Shown in pieces: positions 20,328 through 29,364 of a stretch of DNA of 64,000 nt. A program made the translations under genes and the position numbers. Below the pieces are notes generated by a model, which saw only the letters and a program-made list of their open reading frames with translations, was not told the DNA's origin and ran no database searches. How positions within the stretch are numbered: the first letter of the stretch is position 1; every line of letters starts with the position of its first letter. This DNA comes from [Mycobacterium] stephanolepidis. Lineage in GTDB: Bacteria; Actinomycetota; Actinomycetes; Mycobacteriales; Mycobacteriaceae. The DNA is taken from NCBI RefSeq assembly GCF_002356335.1, contig NZ_AP018165.1, positions 1 to 64,000 on the forward strand, written 5' to 3'.

Positions 20328-21248
20328 TCAGGCTTTGTGCGCAACGGACACGATGTAGTCCGAATGCAGCGAGAAGAGCCGCATACCCACCGAATTGAAC
20401 TGCGCTCGCAGCAGTGGGTTGACATGTTTCATATCGGGTTGGCGTAGCCGCTTGGCCAGGAACTTCGACAGCGGTGGATAGACGTCGTCGGCGATGGACC
20501 ATGTCTCGGCCCGCGCAAAGCCCATGTCCAGCAGCAGATCCCGATAGCCCTGGACATCGACGGCCCAGGGCACCGCGCTCGGTGGCGCACCCTGCCAGCC
20601 ACGACGCGCCACCTGATTGCGTGCCAGCGCGGTGAGCGCGGTGCGCCGCGGGACGATGTCCGCCGTTACCAGCCGCCCGCCGGGCTTGAGGACGCGCAGC
20701 GCCTCCCGGAAGAAGTCGATACGCGACGGGAAATGAAATGCCGACTCCAGCGCCACCACCTTGGTGCAGGACTCGTTGCCGAAGGGTAGATCGGTGGCCG
20801 AGGCCTTGACATAGGAGACGGTGTCGGACAAACCCGCCTCGGCGACCCGTTGAGTCGAGATCACGATCTGCTCTTCGGCGATGTTGACCCCGGTGATCTT
20901 CTTCACCTTGAACTCGTTGGCCCACAGAATGTCTTGATCGCCGTACCCACAACCACAATCCACCACCACATCCGTGGCGGTGAACCCCGCGCTGGAGGCA
21001 ACCAGGCGTGCCAGGTCGCGGCTGGCCTCGTCGAGGGTCGTCGGGTGGTCACGCCAGTATCCGAAGTTGATGAAGAGCGACTCTTCGCCGAACAAGTTCT
21101 GCGGACCGACGATGTCGTAGACCATTCCGGTCTTGGGGCCGTCGGCGTTCGATACCGCGACCGCCGCCATGCGCCGCCACTCGTCGGCCCATCGGCGTAG
21201 CCGTTCGCCGGTGGATTCTTCGGTGAAATCGGACGTCAGAGGGGTCAT
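20328..21248 (-). CDS. Class I SAM-dependent methyltransferase
   Basis: 306-residue soluble methyltransferase. The SAM-binding motif I is VVVDCGCGYGDQD, followed by the acidic post-I segment ITGVNIAEEQ and motif III-like LRVLKPGGRLV. Overall pattern resembles small-molecule and natural-product O- or C-methyltransferases (RebM/phytochemical type). The ATG at 21248 has AAAGGGAG upstream; a longer form would start at 21335 without ribosome site support. The substrate is unknown. It is divergent from gyrA. Confidence 0.8.
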   Translation of the reverse strand: MTPLTSDFTEESTGERLRRWADEWRRMAAVAVSNADGPKTGMVYDIVGPQNLFGEESLFINFGYWRDHPTTLDEASRDLARLVASSAGFTATDVVVDCGCGYGDQDILWANEFKVKKITGVNIAEEQIVISTQRVAEAGLSDTVSYVKASATDLPFGNESCTKVVALESAFHFPSRIDFFREALRVLKPGGRLVTADIVPRRTALTALARNQVARRGWQGAPPSAVPWAVDVQGYRDLLLDMGFARAETWSIADDVYPPLSKFLAKRLRQPDMKHVNPLLRAQFNSVGMRLFSLHSDYIVSVAHKA

Positions 21249-21447
21249 GGCTGGCAGCTCCCTTTCGGCTCTGGCCGCCTCGTTGCGGCTCACGCCTGCG
21301 TAACGAACAGTACCGGATACTTGGGATATCGGCATCTAAAGCCGCTGAGAACGACGCACGGGCCTGGATCCGAGAAACCCATCGCAGAAGTGACTAGGCT
21401 GGTGGGGTTGCCCGGCCTTCTCCGGGCGCAGCATGAACGAGGAGCAC

Positions 21448-23961
21448 ATGACCGACACAACGCTGCCCCCCGGCGGTGACGACGCCGTCGACCGGATCGA
21501 GCCGGTAGACATCCAGCAGGAGATGCAGCGCAGCTACATCGATTACGCCATGAGCGTCATCGTGGGCCGCGCTCTGCCCGAAGTGCGCGATGGCCTCAAG
21601 CCCGTGCACCGCCGCGTCCTCTACGCGATGTACGACTCCGGGTTCCGGCCCGATCGCAGCCACGCAAAGTCGGCGCGCTCGGTGGCCGAGACCATGGGTA
21701 ACTACCACCCGCACGGCGACTCCTCCATCTACGACACTTTGGTGCGTATGGCGCAGCCCTGGTCGCTGCGCTACCCGCTGGTGGACGGCCAGGGAAACTT
21801 CGGCTCTCCGGGTAATGATCCGGCCGCCGCCATGCGTTACACCGAGGCCCGGCTCACGCCGCTGGCCATGGAGATGTTGCGTGAAATCGACGAGGAGACA
21901 GTCGATTTCATCCCAAACTACGACGGCCGTGTCATGGAGCCGACCGTACTGCCGAGCCGGTTCCCGAACCTGCTGGCCAACGGCAGCGGTGGTATCGCCG
22001 TCGGTATGGCCACCAACATGCCGCCGCACAATCTGCGTGAGTTGGCCGAGGCGGTGTACTGGGCACTCGACAACCACGAGGCCGACGAGGAGACCACCCT
22101 CAAGGCAGTCTGCGAAAAGATCACCGGACCCGACTTCCCGACATCCGGGTTGATCGTTGGGACACAAGGGATTCACGAGGCCTACACCACCGGGCGTGGC
22201 TCGATCCGTATGCGCGGAGTCGCCGAGATCGAGGAAGACGCCAAGGGCAGAACGTCTTTGGTGATCACAGAGTTGCCGTACCAGGTCAACCACGACAACT
22301 TCATCACCTCGATCGCCGACCAGGTGCGCGACGGCAAGATCGCCGGCATCTCCAACATCGAAGACCAGAGTTCCGACCGCGTCGGCCTTCGAATTGTGGT
22401 GATACTCAAGCGCGATGCAGTGGCCAAGGTGGTGCTGAACAACCTTTACAAGCACACCCAGCTGCAGACCAGCTTCGGCGCCAACATGCTGTCGATCGTC
22501 GACGGTGTCCCCCGCACGTTGCGCCTCGATCAGCTGATCCGGCATTACGTCAATCACCAGTTGGACGTCATCATCCGGCGTACCCGGTACCGGTTGCGCA
22601 AGGCCAACGAGCGCGCACACATCTTGCGCGGTCTGGTCAAAGCCCTTGATGCCCTTGATGAAGTGATCGCATTGATCCGCGCCTCGGCGACGGTCGACAT
22701 CGCGCGCCAGGGCCTGATCGAGCTGCTCGACGTCGATGAGATCCAGGCGCAGGCCATCCTCGATATGCAGCTGCGTCGCCTGGCGGCGTTGGAGCGGCAG
22801 AAGATCGTCGACGACCTGGCCAAGATCGAGGCAGAGATCGCGGACCTCGAGGACATCCTGGCCAAGCCGGAGCGTCAGCGGGCCATCGTCCGGGACGAAC
22901 TGAGCGAACTGGTCGAACGCTACGGCGACGACCGTCGCACGCGCATCATCTCCGCCGATGGCGATGTTGCCGACGAAGACCTCATCGCACGTGAGGACGT
23001 CGTCGTCACCATCACCGAAACCGGATACGCAAAGCGCACCAAGACCGACCTGTACCGCAGCCAGAAGCGCGGCGGTAAGGGCGTGCAGGGTGCGGGCCTC
23101 AAGCAGGACGACATCGTCAAGCACTTCTTCGTGTGCTCGACGCATGACTGGATTCTCTTCTTCACCACCAAGGGCCGCGTCTACCGCGCCAAGGCGTACG
23201 ACCTGCCCGAGGCGGCCCGTACCGCGCGCGGTCAGCATGTGGCCAACCTGCTGGCCTTCCAGCCGGAGGAGCGCATCGCACAGGTCATCCAGATCAAGAG
23301 CTACGAGGACGCCCCTTACCTGGTGCTGGCCACCAGGAACGGTTTGGTGAAGAAGTCCAAGCTCACCGATTTCGATTCCAACCGCAGCGGTGGTCTGGTG
23401 GCCGTCAACCTGCGTGACGGCGACGAACTGGTGGGTGCGGTGTTGTGCGCCTCCGAGGATGACTTGCTGCTCGTCTCGGCGCACGGCCAGTCCATCCGGT
23501 TCAGTGCCACCGACGAGGCGTTGCGGCCGATGGGCCGCGCTACCTCCGGCGTGCAGGGCATGCGATTCAACGGCGAGGATGAGCTGTTGTCGCTCAACGT
23601 CCTCCGCGAGGGCACCTACCTGCTGGTGGCGACGTCGGGCGGCTACTCCAAGCGCACCGCGATCGAGGAGTACCCGGTGCAGGGACGTGGCGGTAAGGGC
23701 GTGCTGACGGTTCAGTACGACCCGCGCCGCGGTTCTCTGGTGGGTGCACTCGTCGTGGACGAGGAGTCGGAGCTGTACGCCATCACCTCCGGCGGCGGCG
23801 TCATCCGCACCATCGCGAAACAGGTTCGTAAGGCCGGTCGTCAGACCAAGGGCGTGCGGTTGATGAACCTCGGCGAGGGCGACACCCTATTGGCAATCGC
23901 GCATAATGCCGATGAGGGTGATGCTGACCCTGACGACGACACAGTCGGCGCAAGCGAGTAA
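21448..23961 (+). CDS. gyrA: DNA gyrase subunit A
   Basis: DNA-cleaving and wrapping subunit of gyrase. The 837-residue protein starts [16 protein letters not shown] lies 3 bases upstream, and an ATG at 21433 is less likely. The catalytic tyrosine is Y131 in [10 protein letters not shown]. The quinolone-determining region reads [10 protein letters not shown] with Ser92 and Asp96; M. abscessus and M. tuberculosis carry Ala at the position of Ser92. C-terminal propeller repeats follow from about residue 500, including QRGGKGVQG and the GyrA-box-like [12 protein letters not shown]3566 gene follows 10 bases on, as in M. tuberculosis. Confidence 0.98.
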   Translation: MTDTTLPPGGDDAVDRIEPVDIQQEMQRSYIDYAMSVIVGRALPEVRDGLKPVHRRVLYAMYDSGFRPDRSHAKSARSVAETMGNYHPHGDSSIYDTLVRMAQPWSLRYPLVDGQGNFGSPGNDPAAAMRYTEARLTPLAMEMLREIDEETVDFIPNYDGRVMEPTVLPSRFPNLLANGSGGIAVGMATNMPPHNLRELAEAVYWALDNHEADEETTLKAVCEKITGPDFPTSGLIVGTQGIHEAYTTGRGSIRMRGVAEIEEDAKGRTSLVITELPYQVNHDNFITSIADQVRDGKIAGISNIEDQSSDRVGLRIVVILKRDAVAKVVLNNLYKHTQLQTSFGANMLSIVDGVPRTLRLDQLIRHYVNHQLDVIIRRTRYRLRKANERAHILRGLVKALDALDEVIALIRASATVDIARQGLIELLDVDEIQAQAILDMQLRRLAALERQKIVDDLAKIEAEIADLEDILAKPERQRAIVRDELSELVERYGDDRRTRIISADGDVADEDLIAREDVVVTITETGYAKRTKTDLYRSQKRGGKGVQGAGLKQDDIVKHFFVCSTHDWILFFTTKGRVYRAKAYDLPEAARTARGQHVANLLAFQPEERIAQVIQIKSYEDAPYLVLATRNGLVKKSKLTDFDSNRSGGLVAVNLRDGDELVGAVLCASEDDLLLVSAHGQSIRFSATDEALRPMGRATSGVQGMRFNGEDELLSLNVLREGTYLLVATSGGYSKRTAIEEYPVQGRGGKGVLTVQYDPRRGSLVGALVVDEESELYAITSGGGVIRTIAKQVRKAGRQTKGVRLMNLGEGDTLLAIAHNADEGDADPDDDTVGASE

Positions 23962-23971
23962 GGAGCTGTAG

Positions 23972-24925
23972 GTGAGTTCACCGAACGATCCGGGGGAGTC
24001 TGGCGCCAACGAACGCCCCGTGGACCAGGCGGACTTGCCTCCCTGGCAGCGGGCGGAGCGGCGGCGTGGTTCACACGCCGCCGCCACCGGTCCGCAGCGG
24101 ATTCCCAGCAGGGAACCGCGCCCTGGCGGCGTACCGACGGAGATCATCCCCATCGTGGACGACGCGACCGCTCCTCCGACCGCTCCGACGTCGGCGCCGC
24201 GGCCCGGGCCCCGTCCGTCGGCCGGCCTGGATGCCCGGCTCAGCCGGTTCATCTCGGGTACCGCTGCCCCGGCCGGATTCAATACCCCGGCGGAGCGCCC
24301 CGAGCCCGAAGCAGCGCCGGAGCCGGAGCCCTACGACGAGGTTCCAGAGCGCCCGGAAAGGCCGGAGCGTCCCGAGAGATCGGAAAGAACGGAACGTCCC
24401 GAGCCGGTGCGTTCGGGCACCCCGTGGGGTGATTCGAGTACGCAGGAGCCCGTGCGCGCTCCCAAGAACAACGACCTGCCCGATCTGTCGGGCCCGGTCC
24501 CCCGTCCTCCGCGCAGAAGTGATGCGGCACAAGGTGGTTCGGCAGTAACGGTGGGCCCTGCGCGCCGCGGCCCGCTGCGGGCGGCCATGCAGATTAGGCG
24601 CGTGGATCCGTGGGCGACCCTCAAGGTGTCGTTGGTGCTGTCGGTGGTGTTCTTCTTCGTCTGGATGATCGCCGTCGCGATGCTGTACCTGGTGCTCGGC
24701 GCGATGGGCGTGTGGTCGAAGCTCAACGAGAACGTCGGCGAGCTGATCACCAACAGCGGCGGCGGTGAGCTGGTGTCCAGTGGCACCATCTTCGGCACCG
24801 CGCTTCTCATCGGTTTGGTGAACATCGTGCTGATGACCGCGGCCGCCACCATCGGTGCGTTCATCTACAACCTGACCACTGATCTAGTCGGTGGTATCGA
24901 GGTCACACTGGCCGATCGCGACTAA
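23972..24925 (+). CDS. DUF3566 membrane protein (Rv0007-like)
   Basis: 317-residue membrane protein, conserved downstream of gyrA in mycobacteria. Residues 1-190 are Pro/Glu/Arg-rich and disordered, with an imperfect Glu-Arg-Pro-Glu repeat near 125-150. The C-terminal DUF3566 module carries two membrane helices (VSLVLSVVFFFVWMIAVAML and the segment with FGTALLIGLVNIVLMTAAA). AAGGAG at 23960-23965 precedes the GTG start. Function is unproven; the position suggests co-transcription with gyrA. Confidence 0.85.
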   Translation: MSSPNDPGESGANERPVDQADLPPWQRAERRRGSHAAATGPQRIPSREPRPGGVPTEIIPIVDDATAPPTAPTSAPRPGPRPSAGLDARLSRFISGTAAPAGFNTPAERPEPEAAPEPEPYDEVPERPERPERPERSERTERPEPVRSGTPWGDSSTQEPVRAPKNNDLPDLSGPVPRPPRRSDAAQGGSAVTVGPARRGPLRAAMQIRRVDPWATLKVSLVLSVVFFFVWMIAVAMLYLVLGAMGVWSKLNENVGELITNSGGGELVSSGTIFGTALLIGLVNIVLMTAAATIGAFIYNLTTDLVGGIEVTLADRD

Positions 24926-24973
24926 CGGTTTGGGATGCAACCCATCCGTGCGGTAATCTCTGCCTTCGGTTCA

Positions 24974-25047
24974 GGGGCTATAGCTCAGGTGGTTAGAGCG
25001 CTTCGCTGATAACGAAGAGGTCGGAGGTTCGAGTCCTCCTAGCCCCA
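24974..25047 (+). tRNA. tRNA-Ile (anticodon GAT)
   Basis: Cloverleaf: acceptor GGGGCTA / TAGCCCC, D-arm GCTC...GAGC, anticodon stem CTTCG / CGAAG with loop CTGATAA (anticodon GAT), T-arm GGAGG-TTCGAGT-CCTCC, discriminator A. CCA is encoded at 25048-25050. Confidence 0.97.
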
Positions 25048-25072
25048 CCACACTCGTTGGGAGGTCGACCAC

Positions 25073-25186
25073 ATGAGAGTGCTGCTGCTGGTGCTCACAT
25101 TGCTGGGCGTGGCCTACGCGACAGCAATCACGGTGGCGCGCAACAACATGGAAGTGTGGCACACAGCAGCAGGTGAGGGGCCTTAG
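25073..25186 (+). CDS. DLW-39-like micro-protein
   Basis: 37-residue ORF between the two tRNA genes: an N-terminal membrane helix (MRVLLLVLTLLGVAYATAIT) followed by a short tail with NNMEVWHTAAGEGP. GGGAGG lies about 10 bases before the ATG. Size, helix and the acidic-x-Trp motif (here EVW) fit the actinobacterial DLW-39 family, which I recall as occurring at this tRNA locus. Its stop codon lies inside tRNA-Ala, overlapping it by 10 bases. Function is unknown. Confidence 0.65.
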   Translation: MRVLLLVLTLLGVAYATAITVARNNMEVWHTAAGEGP

Positions 25187-25249
25187 CTCAGTTGGTAGAG
25201 CGCTACCTTTGCAAGGTAGATGTCAGGAGTTCGATTCTCCTAGGCTCCA
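25177..25249 (+). tRNA. tRNA-Ala (anticodon TGC)
   Basis: Cloverleaf: acceptor GGGGCCT / AGGCTCC (one G-T pair), D-arm GCTC...GAGC, anticodon stem CTACC / GGTAG with loop TTTGCAA (anticodon TGC), T-arm AGGAG-TTCGATT-CTCCT, discriminator A. CCA is not encoded. The 5' end overlaps the micro-ORF stop. Confidence 0.96.
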
Positions 25250-25283
25250 CTCAAGTCTCCAGTTCGCGCGACCCGATCCGGCC

Positions 25284-25688
25284 CTACGGCTGAGGTTGCG
25301 AATCCACACTCGGCGCCAGCGGCGACGGCTCGGGCTGTCCTGAGCGCCGCAGCACGCTGAACGCGACAGCACCCGCACCCAGCAGACCAACGACCGCAAG
25401 GCCGGTCAACGCGCGCGGTAGCTTGCGCTTGCGGGCTCCGCTGACCACCTCGGGCAGGGTGTCCACGACATCGGCCACGGCGTCCTGCACCTCCGAGGAC
25501 ACCGCCTTACCGCGACGCACCAGCTTGCCCGCCACGCTCGCCGCAGATTTCGCCAGCCCGAACCCGAGTCCAGCGGTACCCCGTGAGACGTCGATGGGGG
25601 CCAGTGCGGCCTCCTTCAGACCCCGTACGAGCCGCTCCCCTGAGGTCAGCTTGACGGCGGGTTCGGAGGTCTTGGTCAGCAGGCTCAT
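25284..25688 (-). CDS. cwsA: Cell wall synthesis protein CwsA
   Basis: 134-residue membrane protein in the position of Rv0008c (CwsA), which interacts with CrgA and Wag31 and supports polar growth. Residues 1-90 are soluble with the GLKEAALAPIDVSRGTAGLG block; a single membrane helix lies at about 100-118 (ALTGLAVVGLLGAGAVAF), and the tail is Pro-rich. The ATG at 25688 (MSLLTKT) is preferred over an upstream extension. It is divergent from ppiA, as in M. tuberculosis. Confidence 0.82.
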   Translation of the reverse strand: MSLLTKTSEPAVKLTSGERLVRGLKEAALAPIDVSRGTAGLGFGLAKSAASVAGKLVRRGKAVSSEVQDAVADVVDTLPEVVSGARKRKLPRALTGLAVVGLLGAGAVAFSVLRRSGQPEPSPLAPSVDSQPQP

Positions 25689-25813
25689 TGTCAGCGGGTC
25701 CCTTCGTCGGGCGGTGATCTCCAGAATGACTGGTACTCCAGATTGCCATCTTTGCGCCACCTATTGGGAAACATCCGCATGAATGTCTTTTCGGCGCGGA
25801 TAAGGTAGTCGTC

Positions 25814-26341
25814 GTGACTTCACCAATCCAGACACAGACCGCCACCTTGCACACCAACCACGGCGACGTCGTCATCGCGCTCTTCGGCAACCACGCCCCG
25901 AAGACCGTCGCCAACTTCGTCGGCCTCGCCGATGGCAGCAAGGACTACTCCACCAAGAACGCCAAGGGCGAGGCCGCCGGCCCGTTCTACGACGGCGCAG
26001 TCTTCCACCGCGTCATCGAGGGATTCATGATCCAAGGTGGTGACCCCACCGGCACCGGCCGCGGCGGCCCCGGATACCAGTTCGCCGACGAGTTCCACCC
26101 CGAGCTGCAGTTCGACAAGCCGTATCTGCTGGCCATGGCCAACGCCGGACCGGGTACCAATGGCTCGCAGTTCTTCATCACCGTCGGCAAGACCCCGCAC
26201 CTGAACCGCAAGCACACCATCTTCGGTGAGGTTGTGGACCCGGCTTCTCAGAAGGTCGTCGACGCCATCGCCTCCACCTCCGTCGGCCGCGGCGACCGTC
26301 CCAACGAGGACGTCGTGATCAACTCCATCACCATCAGCTAG
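25814..26341 (+). CDS. ppiA: Peptidyl-prolyl cis-trans isomerase A (cyclophilin)
   Basis: 175-residue cyclophilin that catalyses cis-trans isomerisation of proline peptide bonds. Catalytic landmarks are present: FHRVIEGFMIQGGDPTGTG (Arg and Phe of the active site), MANAGPGTNGSQFFIT and the HTIFGEVV element. No signal peptide is present, so it is cytosolic. It starts with GTG at 25814. The rhomboid gene starts 6 bases after it, suggesting co-transcription. Confidence 0.95.
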   Translation: MTSPIQTQTATLHTNHGDVVIALFGNHAPKTVANFVGLADGSKDYSTKNAKGEAAGPFYDGAVFHRVIEGFMIQGGDPTGTGRGGPGYQFADEFHPELQFDKPYLLAMANAGPGTNGSQFFITVGKTPHLNRKHTIFGEVVDPASQKVVDAIASTSVGRGDRPNEDVVINSITIS

Positions 26342-26347
26342 GTCTCG

Positions 26348-27214
26348 ATGGCTCATCCCGGACAGGTACCGGTCTACGGGTGCGCTTGGCACCCGGACCG
26401 GGCCACCGCGGTGCGCTGCGTGCGCTGCGGGCGCCCCGTGTGTCCGGACTGCATGCGATCAGCGCCCGTTGGACAGCAGTGTGTCGAATGCGTCCAGCAG
26501 GGCGCCAAGTCGGTACGTCAGGTCAAACCGCTGCGGCAGGCGCGGGCCTGGGTCACCTGGGCGCTGATCGCTGTCAACGTGCTCGTGTACTCCGCCGTGG
26601 TGGGGGGCACCGATGAGACGATGGCCGTCACCACCAGCCCGCTGTTCCGGGATCTGGTCCTGTACTTGCCGTGGGTGGCGCAGGGTGAGCTGTGGCGCAC
26701 GGTCACCGCGGGCTTCCTGCATTTCGGCCTGATGCACATCGGGGTCAACATGCTCTCGCTGGCCTTGATCGGGCCCGGACTGGAGCACGCGTTCGGGCGT
26801 GAGCGCTATGCCACGATCTACGGCACCGCGCTACTGGGCAGCAGTGCCATCGCCATGTGGTTCAGTCCAAATGCGTTGGTGGCCGGTGCATCCGGCGCCA
26901 TTTACGGTCTGCTGGGTGCGGCACTGGTGCTGTATCTGCGGGAGCGGCTGAACCCGCAGACCATCATCATCGTGCTGGTGCTCAACATCGGGCTGAGTAT
27001 CTCGCTGCCGGGCATCTCGTTGGCCGGGCATATGGGTGGGCTGTTGTTCGGCGTCCTGAGCGCGGGCGCGCTGCTGTACTACCGCGAGGTGTGCCGTGGG
27101 ATCGGCGTGCCGGACCTGGTTCAGAAGCCCTCGACGCCGTGGGTGCTGGCTGCGGTTGTGATCGCGTTGTCGGTGGCGCTCATCGTGGCGAGGGTTCTCA
27201 CCTATTCCGGATAG
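26348..27214 (+). CDS. Rhomboid family intramembrane serine protease
   Basis: 288-residue membrane protease. The N-terminus has a B-box-like zinc module with paired cysteines (CVRCGRPVCPDCM, residues about 19-45). Six or seven membrane segments follow, with the catalytic dyad Ser182 in GASGAIYG and His228 in GHMGGLLFG. The family cleaves membrane-anchored substrates within the bilayer; the mycobacterial substrate is unknown. It overlaps the convergent methyltransferase gene by 13 bases. Confidence 0.93.
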   Translation: MAHPGQVPVYGCAWHPDRATAVRCVRCGRPVCPDCMRSAPVGQQCVECVQQGAKSVRQVKPLRQARAWVTWALIAVNVLVYSAVVGGTDETMAVTTSPLFRDLVLYLPWVAQGELWRTVTAGFLHFGLMHIGVNMLSLALIGPGLEHAFGRERYATIYGTALLGSSAIAMWFSPNALVAGASGAIYGLLGAALVLYLRERLNPQTIIIVLVLNIGLSISLPGISLAGHMGGLLFGVLSAGALLYYREVCRGIGVPDLVQKPSTPWVLAAVVIALSVALIVARVLTYSG

Positions 27215-28131
27215 TGCACGTGCGGCAGCTTGGCTCTGAGGAACTGCCATTGAGTGTGCTGCTTGACGATGTCCGGTACGTCGTCGGTGAACGGCCGGTC
27301 GTAGTGTGCGGCGATCTCGGCGGCGGTCTGTACATCGGTGGCCCAGCCGTGCCCGGTCAGCCAGTCCGCGGGGGGCATGCGGGAATCCGGATATGTCAAC
27401 ATCCAGAAGTTGGCCGCCCGAATATCGTCGGGGACAACGGGTTCGGCGAGTGAATCCCAGGTCTCGGTCGACGGCAGAAAGATGTTGGCGTCGCTGCAGA
27501 TGGCGCTACCCGGCGCGGAAAGCTCGATGATGCGCTCGAAGAGCAGGTCCTGCGCCTGGCCGGGCAGGCCCGCCATGATCAGTGGCGCGATCAGCCAGGC
27601 GGTGGGCTGTTCTGGGTCGAGGCCCGCGGCGCACAGATCCTCCGCCCACGGACCGGCGGTCGTCGCCACGGGCACCAGGCGCTGCGTCACCGCGGGGACC
27701 GCGCCGTGCTCCCTGAGCACGCGAGACCGGAACTCCAGCGTGTGCGGATGGTCCACCTCGTACAGAACGGCGTCGGTCGGCCATGGGAGCCGGTAGGCGC
27801 GAGTGTCCAAGCCCGCGACGAACTGCACGACTTGCCGGGTTCCCGATTCAAGCTCCGTGGCGATGAAGTCGTCGCCGTACCGCGTGAAGATTCCCGACGC
27901 GTTGATGAGAAGAAAGGTGCCGTCGGCTGCCGAGGGGTTCTCGGGAAATCCGGTGGCGAGGAAGGCGCTACTGAGCGGCTCGTTCGCCGCGGTGACCAGG
28001 ACCTCCGCAAGTGGATCGTCGATCAATGGATGGCCGCGCCGACTTTCCAGCGCCCGTAGAGCTGCGGCAATCAGATCGAACTGATATTTGTGCGCAGGCG
28101 AGGTCACAGCCTTTTCCGGTTGACCATCCAA
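27202..28131 (-). CDS. SAM-dependent methyltransferase, TIGR00027/LCM family (copy 1)
   Basis: 309-residue protein of the mycobacterial TIGR00027 (leucine carboxyl methyltransferase-like) family. Shared landmarks are AGLDTRAYRLPWP, YEVDHPHTLEFR and PTAWLIAPLIMAGLPGQAQD. The TTG at 28131 has AGGTGA upstream and gives the same distance to the RALE block as copy 3; a GTG at 28107 is the alternative. Substrates of the family are mostly unknown. It is one of three tandem paralogues. Confidence 0.85.
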   Translation of the reverse strand: MDGQPEKAVTSPAHKYQFDLIAAALRALESRRGHPLIDDPLAEVLVTAANEPLSSAFLATGFPENPSAADGTFLLINASGIFTRYGDDFIATELESGTRQVVQFVAGLDTRAYRLPWPTDAVLYEVDHPHTLEFRSRVLREHGAVPAVTQRLVPVATTAGPWAEDLCAAGLDPEQPTAWLIAPLIMAGLPGQAQDLLFERIIELSAPGSAICSDANIFLPSTETWDSLAEPVVPDDIRAANFWMLTYPDSRMPPADWLTGHGWATDVQTAAEIAAHYDRPFTDDVPDIVKQHTQWQFLRAKLPHVHYPE

Positions 28132-28237
28132 GGAATCACCTGCCTTCTTGCACGTTGCCCCCAAGATAGCCACCGCGCGGCGCAAAGGTAATGGTGCTGC
28201 GCAAGCTGTTCGGCGGGATCGGGCTACGGATCCAAGC

Positions 28238-29203
28238 TCACTGGGCCGCGGGCCCGTCACTCAGCGGCGATTCCGTGGAATGCGCAAGGTAATCGGTCGG
28301 CAGCGTCGCGGTCAGGAAGCGACGGTCCGCGAGATCGTCGAAACCCGGTACCAGCTCGTTCCCGAACGGTCGGCCACAGCGCTCGGCGAGCTCACGTGTC
28401 GTGTACGTCCGGGTCAGCCACCCGTGACCGGAGAGCCAGTCCCCGGGATGGGTGCGCTCGTCACGATGTGCGAGCGCCGAGTAGTCGGCGCCGCGAAGCG
28501 CGTCCGGCAAGACGGTGTCCACGGCCTCGCCCCATGTCCGCCCGGACGGGGCCAGCGGATCATTGTCCGTCGCGATGATGCTGCCGGGAGCCGACATCTC
28601 GATGATCCGCTCGAACATCGTGTCGTGGCTGCCACCGGGGAGGTTGCAGACGACGCACTCGGCGAGCCACGCGGTGGGGATGTCCGGGTCGAATCCGGCC
28701 AGGGTCAGCTCCGCTTGCCACTGCTCGCCCAGTCCACACAGGACCATCCGCTGCGTCGTACGGGGCTCAGCCCCCGCGTTATCGAGTGCCTTCATCTTGA
28801 CGGTGAGGACCTCGGCATAGTCGACCTCGTAGACGACGGTGCCGGGGGGCCAGGAGAGGCGGTAGGCGCGGGTATCCAGGCCCCCGGCCAGCAGCACCAC
28901 CTGGCGGATGCCGTTGGTGACGGACGCGAGCAGGGATTCGTCGTAGTACCGGCACATCGCCGCCACGTAGTTGGCGAGCAGATGGGTGCTCAGCTCATTC
29001 GCCGTCGACGGGTTCTCGTGGAGGCCGATGTCCAGGAGCGCTTGGGTGTGGGGATCAGCGACGGCATCGAGGATCGTCCGGGCGTGCTCGTCGAACAGCA
29101 CCGGCTGTGCGCGGCGTGCCTCGAGCGCCTTCATCGCGGCGATCGTCAGCCCGATCTGCATGCTCTGGCGGACGAATCCGCTGCTATGCCCATCTCCTGG
29201 CAT
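28238..29203 (-). CDS. SAM-dependent methyltransferase, TIGR00027/LCM family (copy 2)
   Basis: 321-residue paralogue of its neighbours, with GGLDTRAYRLSWP, YEVDYAEVLTVK and PTAWLAECVVCNLPGG. It is longer at the C-terminus (STESPLSDGPAAQ) than the other copies. The ATG start has only a weak ribosome site. It is divergent in sequence from copies 1 and 3, suggesting an old duplication and perhaps a different substrate. Confidence 0.85.
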   Translation of the reverse strand: MPGDGHSSGFVRQSMQIGLTIAAMKALEARRAQPVLFDEHARTILDAVADPHTQALLDIGLHENPSTANELSTHLLANYVAAMCRYYDESLLASVTNGIRQVVLLAGGLDTRAYRLSWPPGTVVYEVDYAEVLTVKMKALDNAGAEPRTTQRMVLCGLGEQWQAELTLAGFDPDIPTAWLAECVVCNLPGGSHDTMFERIIEMSAPGSIIATDNDPLAPSGRTWGEAVDTVLPDALRGADYSALAHRDERTHPGDWLSGHGWLTRTYTTRELAERCGRPFGNELVPGFDDLADRRFLTATLPTDYLAHSTESPLSDGPAAQ

Positions 29204-29364
29204 AAAGTCCAGCTTTCAATCCCCCAACCGTCAAACGACAAGCCTTTGCCAAATGACCTGTTCGTACAGACGGCACCCTTGTGATCGATTGCATGGGAAA
29301 CTTTAGTCGAAACGGGACCGAAGGTCCCACCCCAGCACCGGTCCGCGCGCCCTGGGCGTATGGG

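Noticed and set aside
21394..23484. A 696-codon open frame antisense to gyrA
   Set aside because: Antisense open frames are common in GC-rich genes; composition is Val/Asp/His-rich without any domain and gyrA is certain.
24279..24530. Antisense frames in the DUF3566 disordered region
   Set aside because: Arise from the Pro/Glu/Arg repeat; no start site and no protein features.
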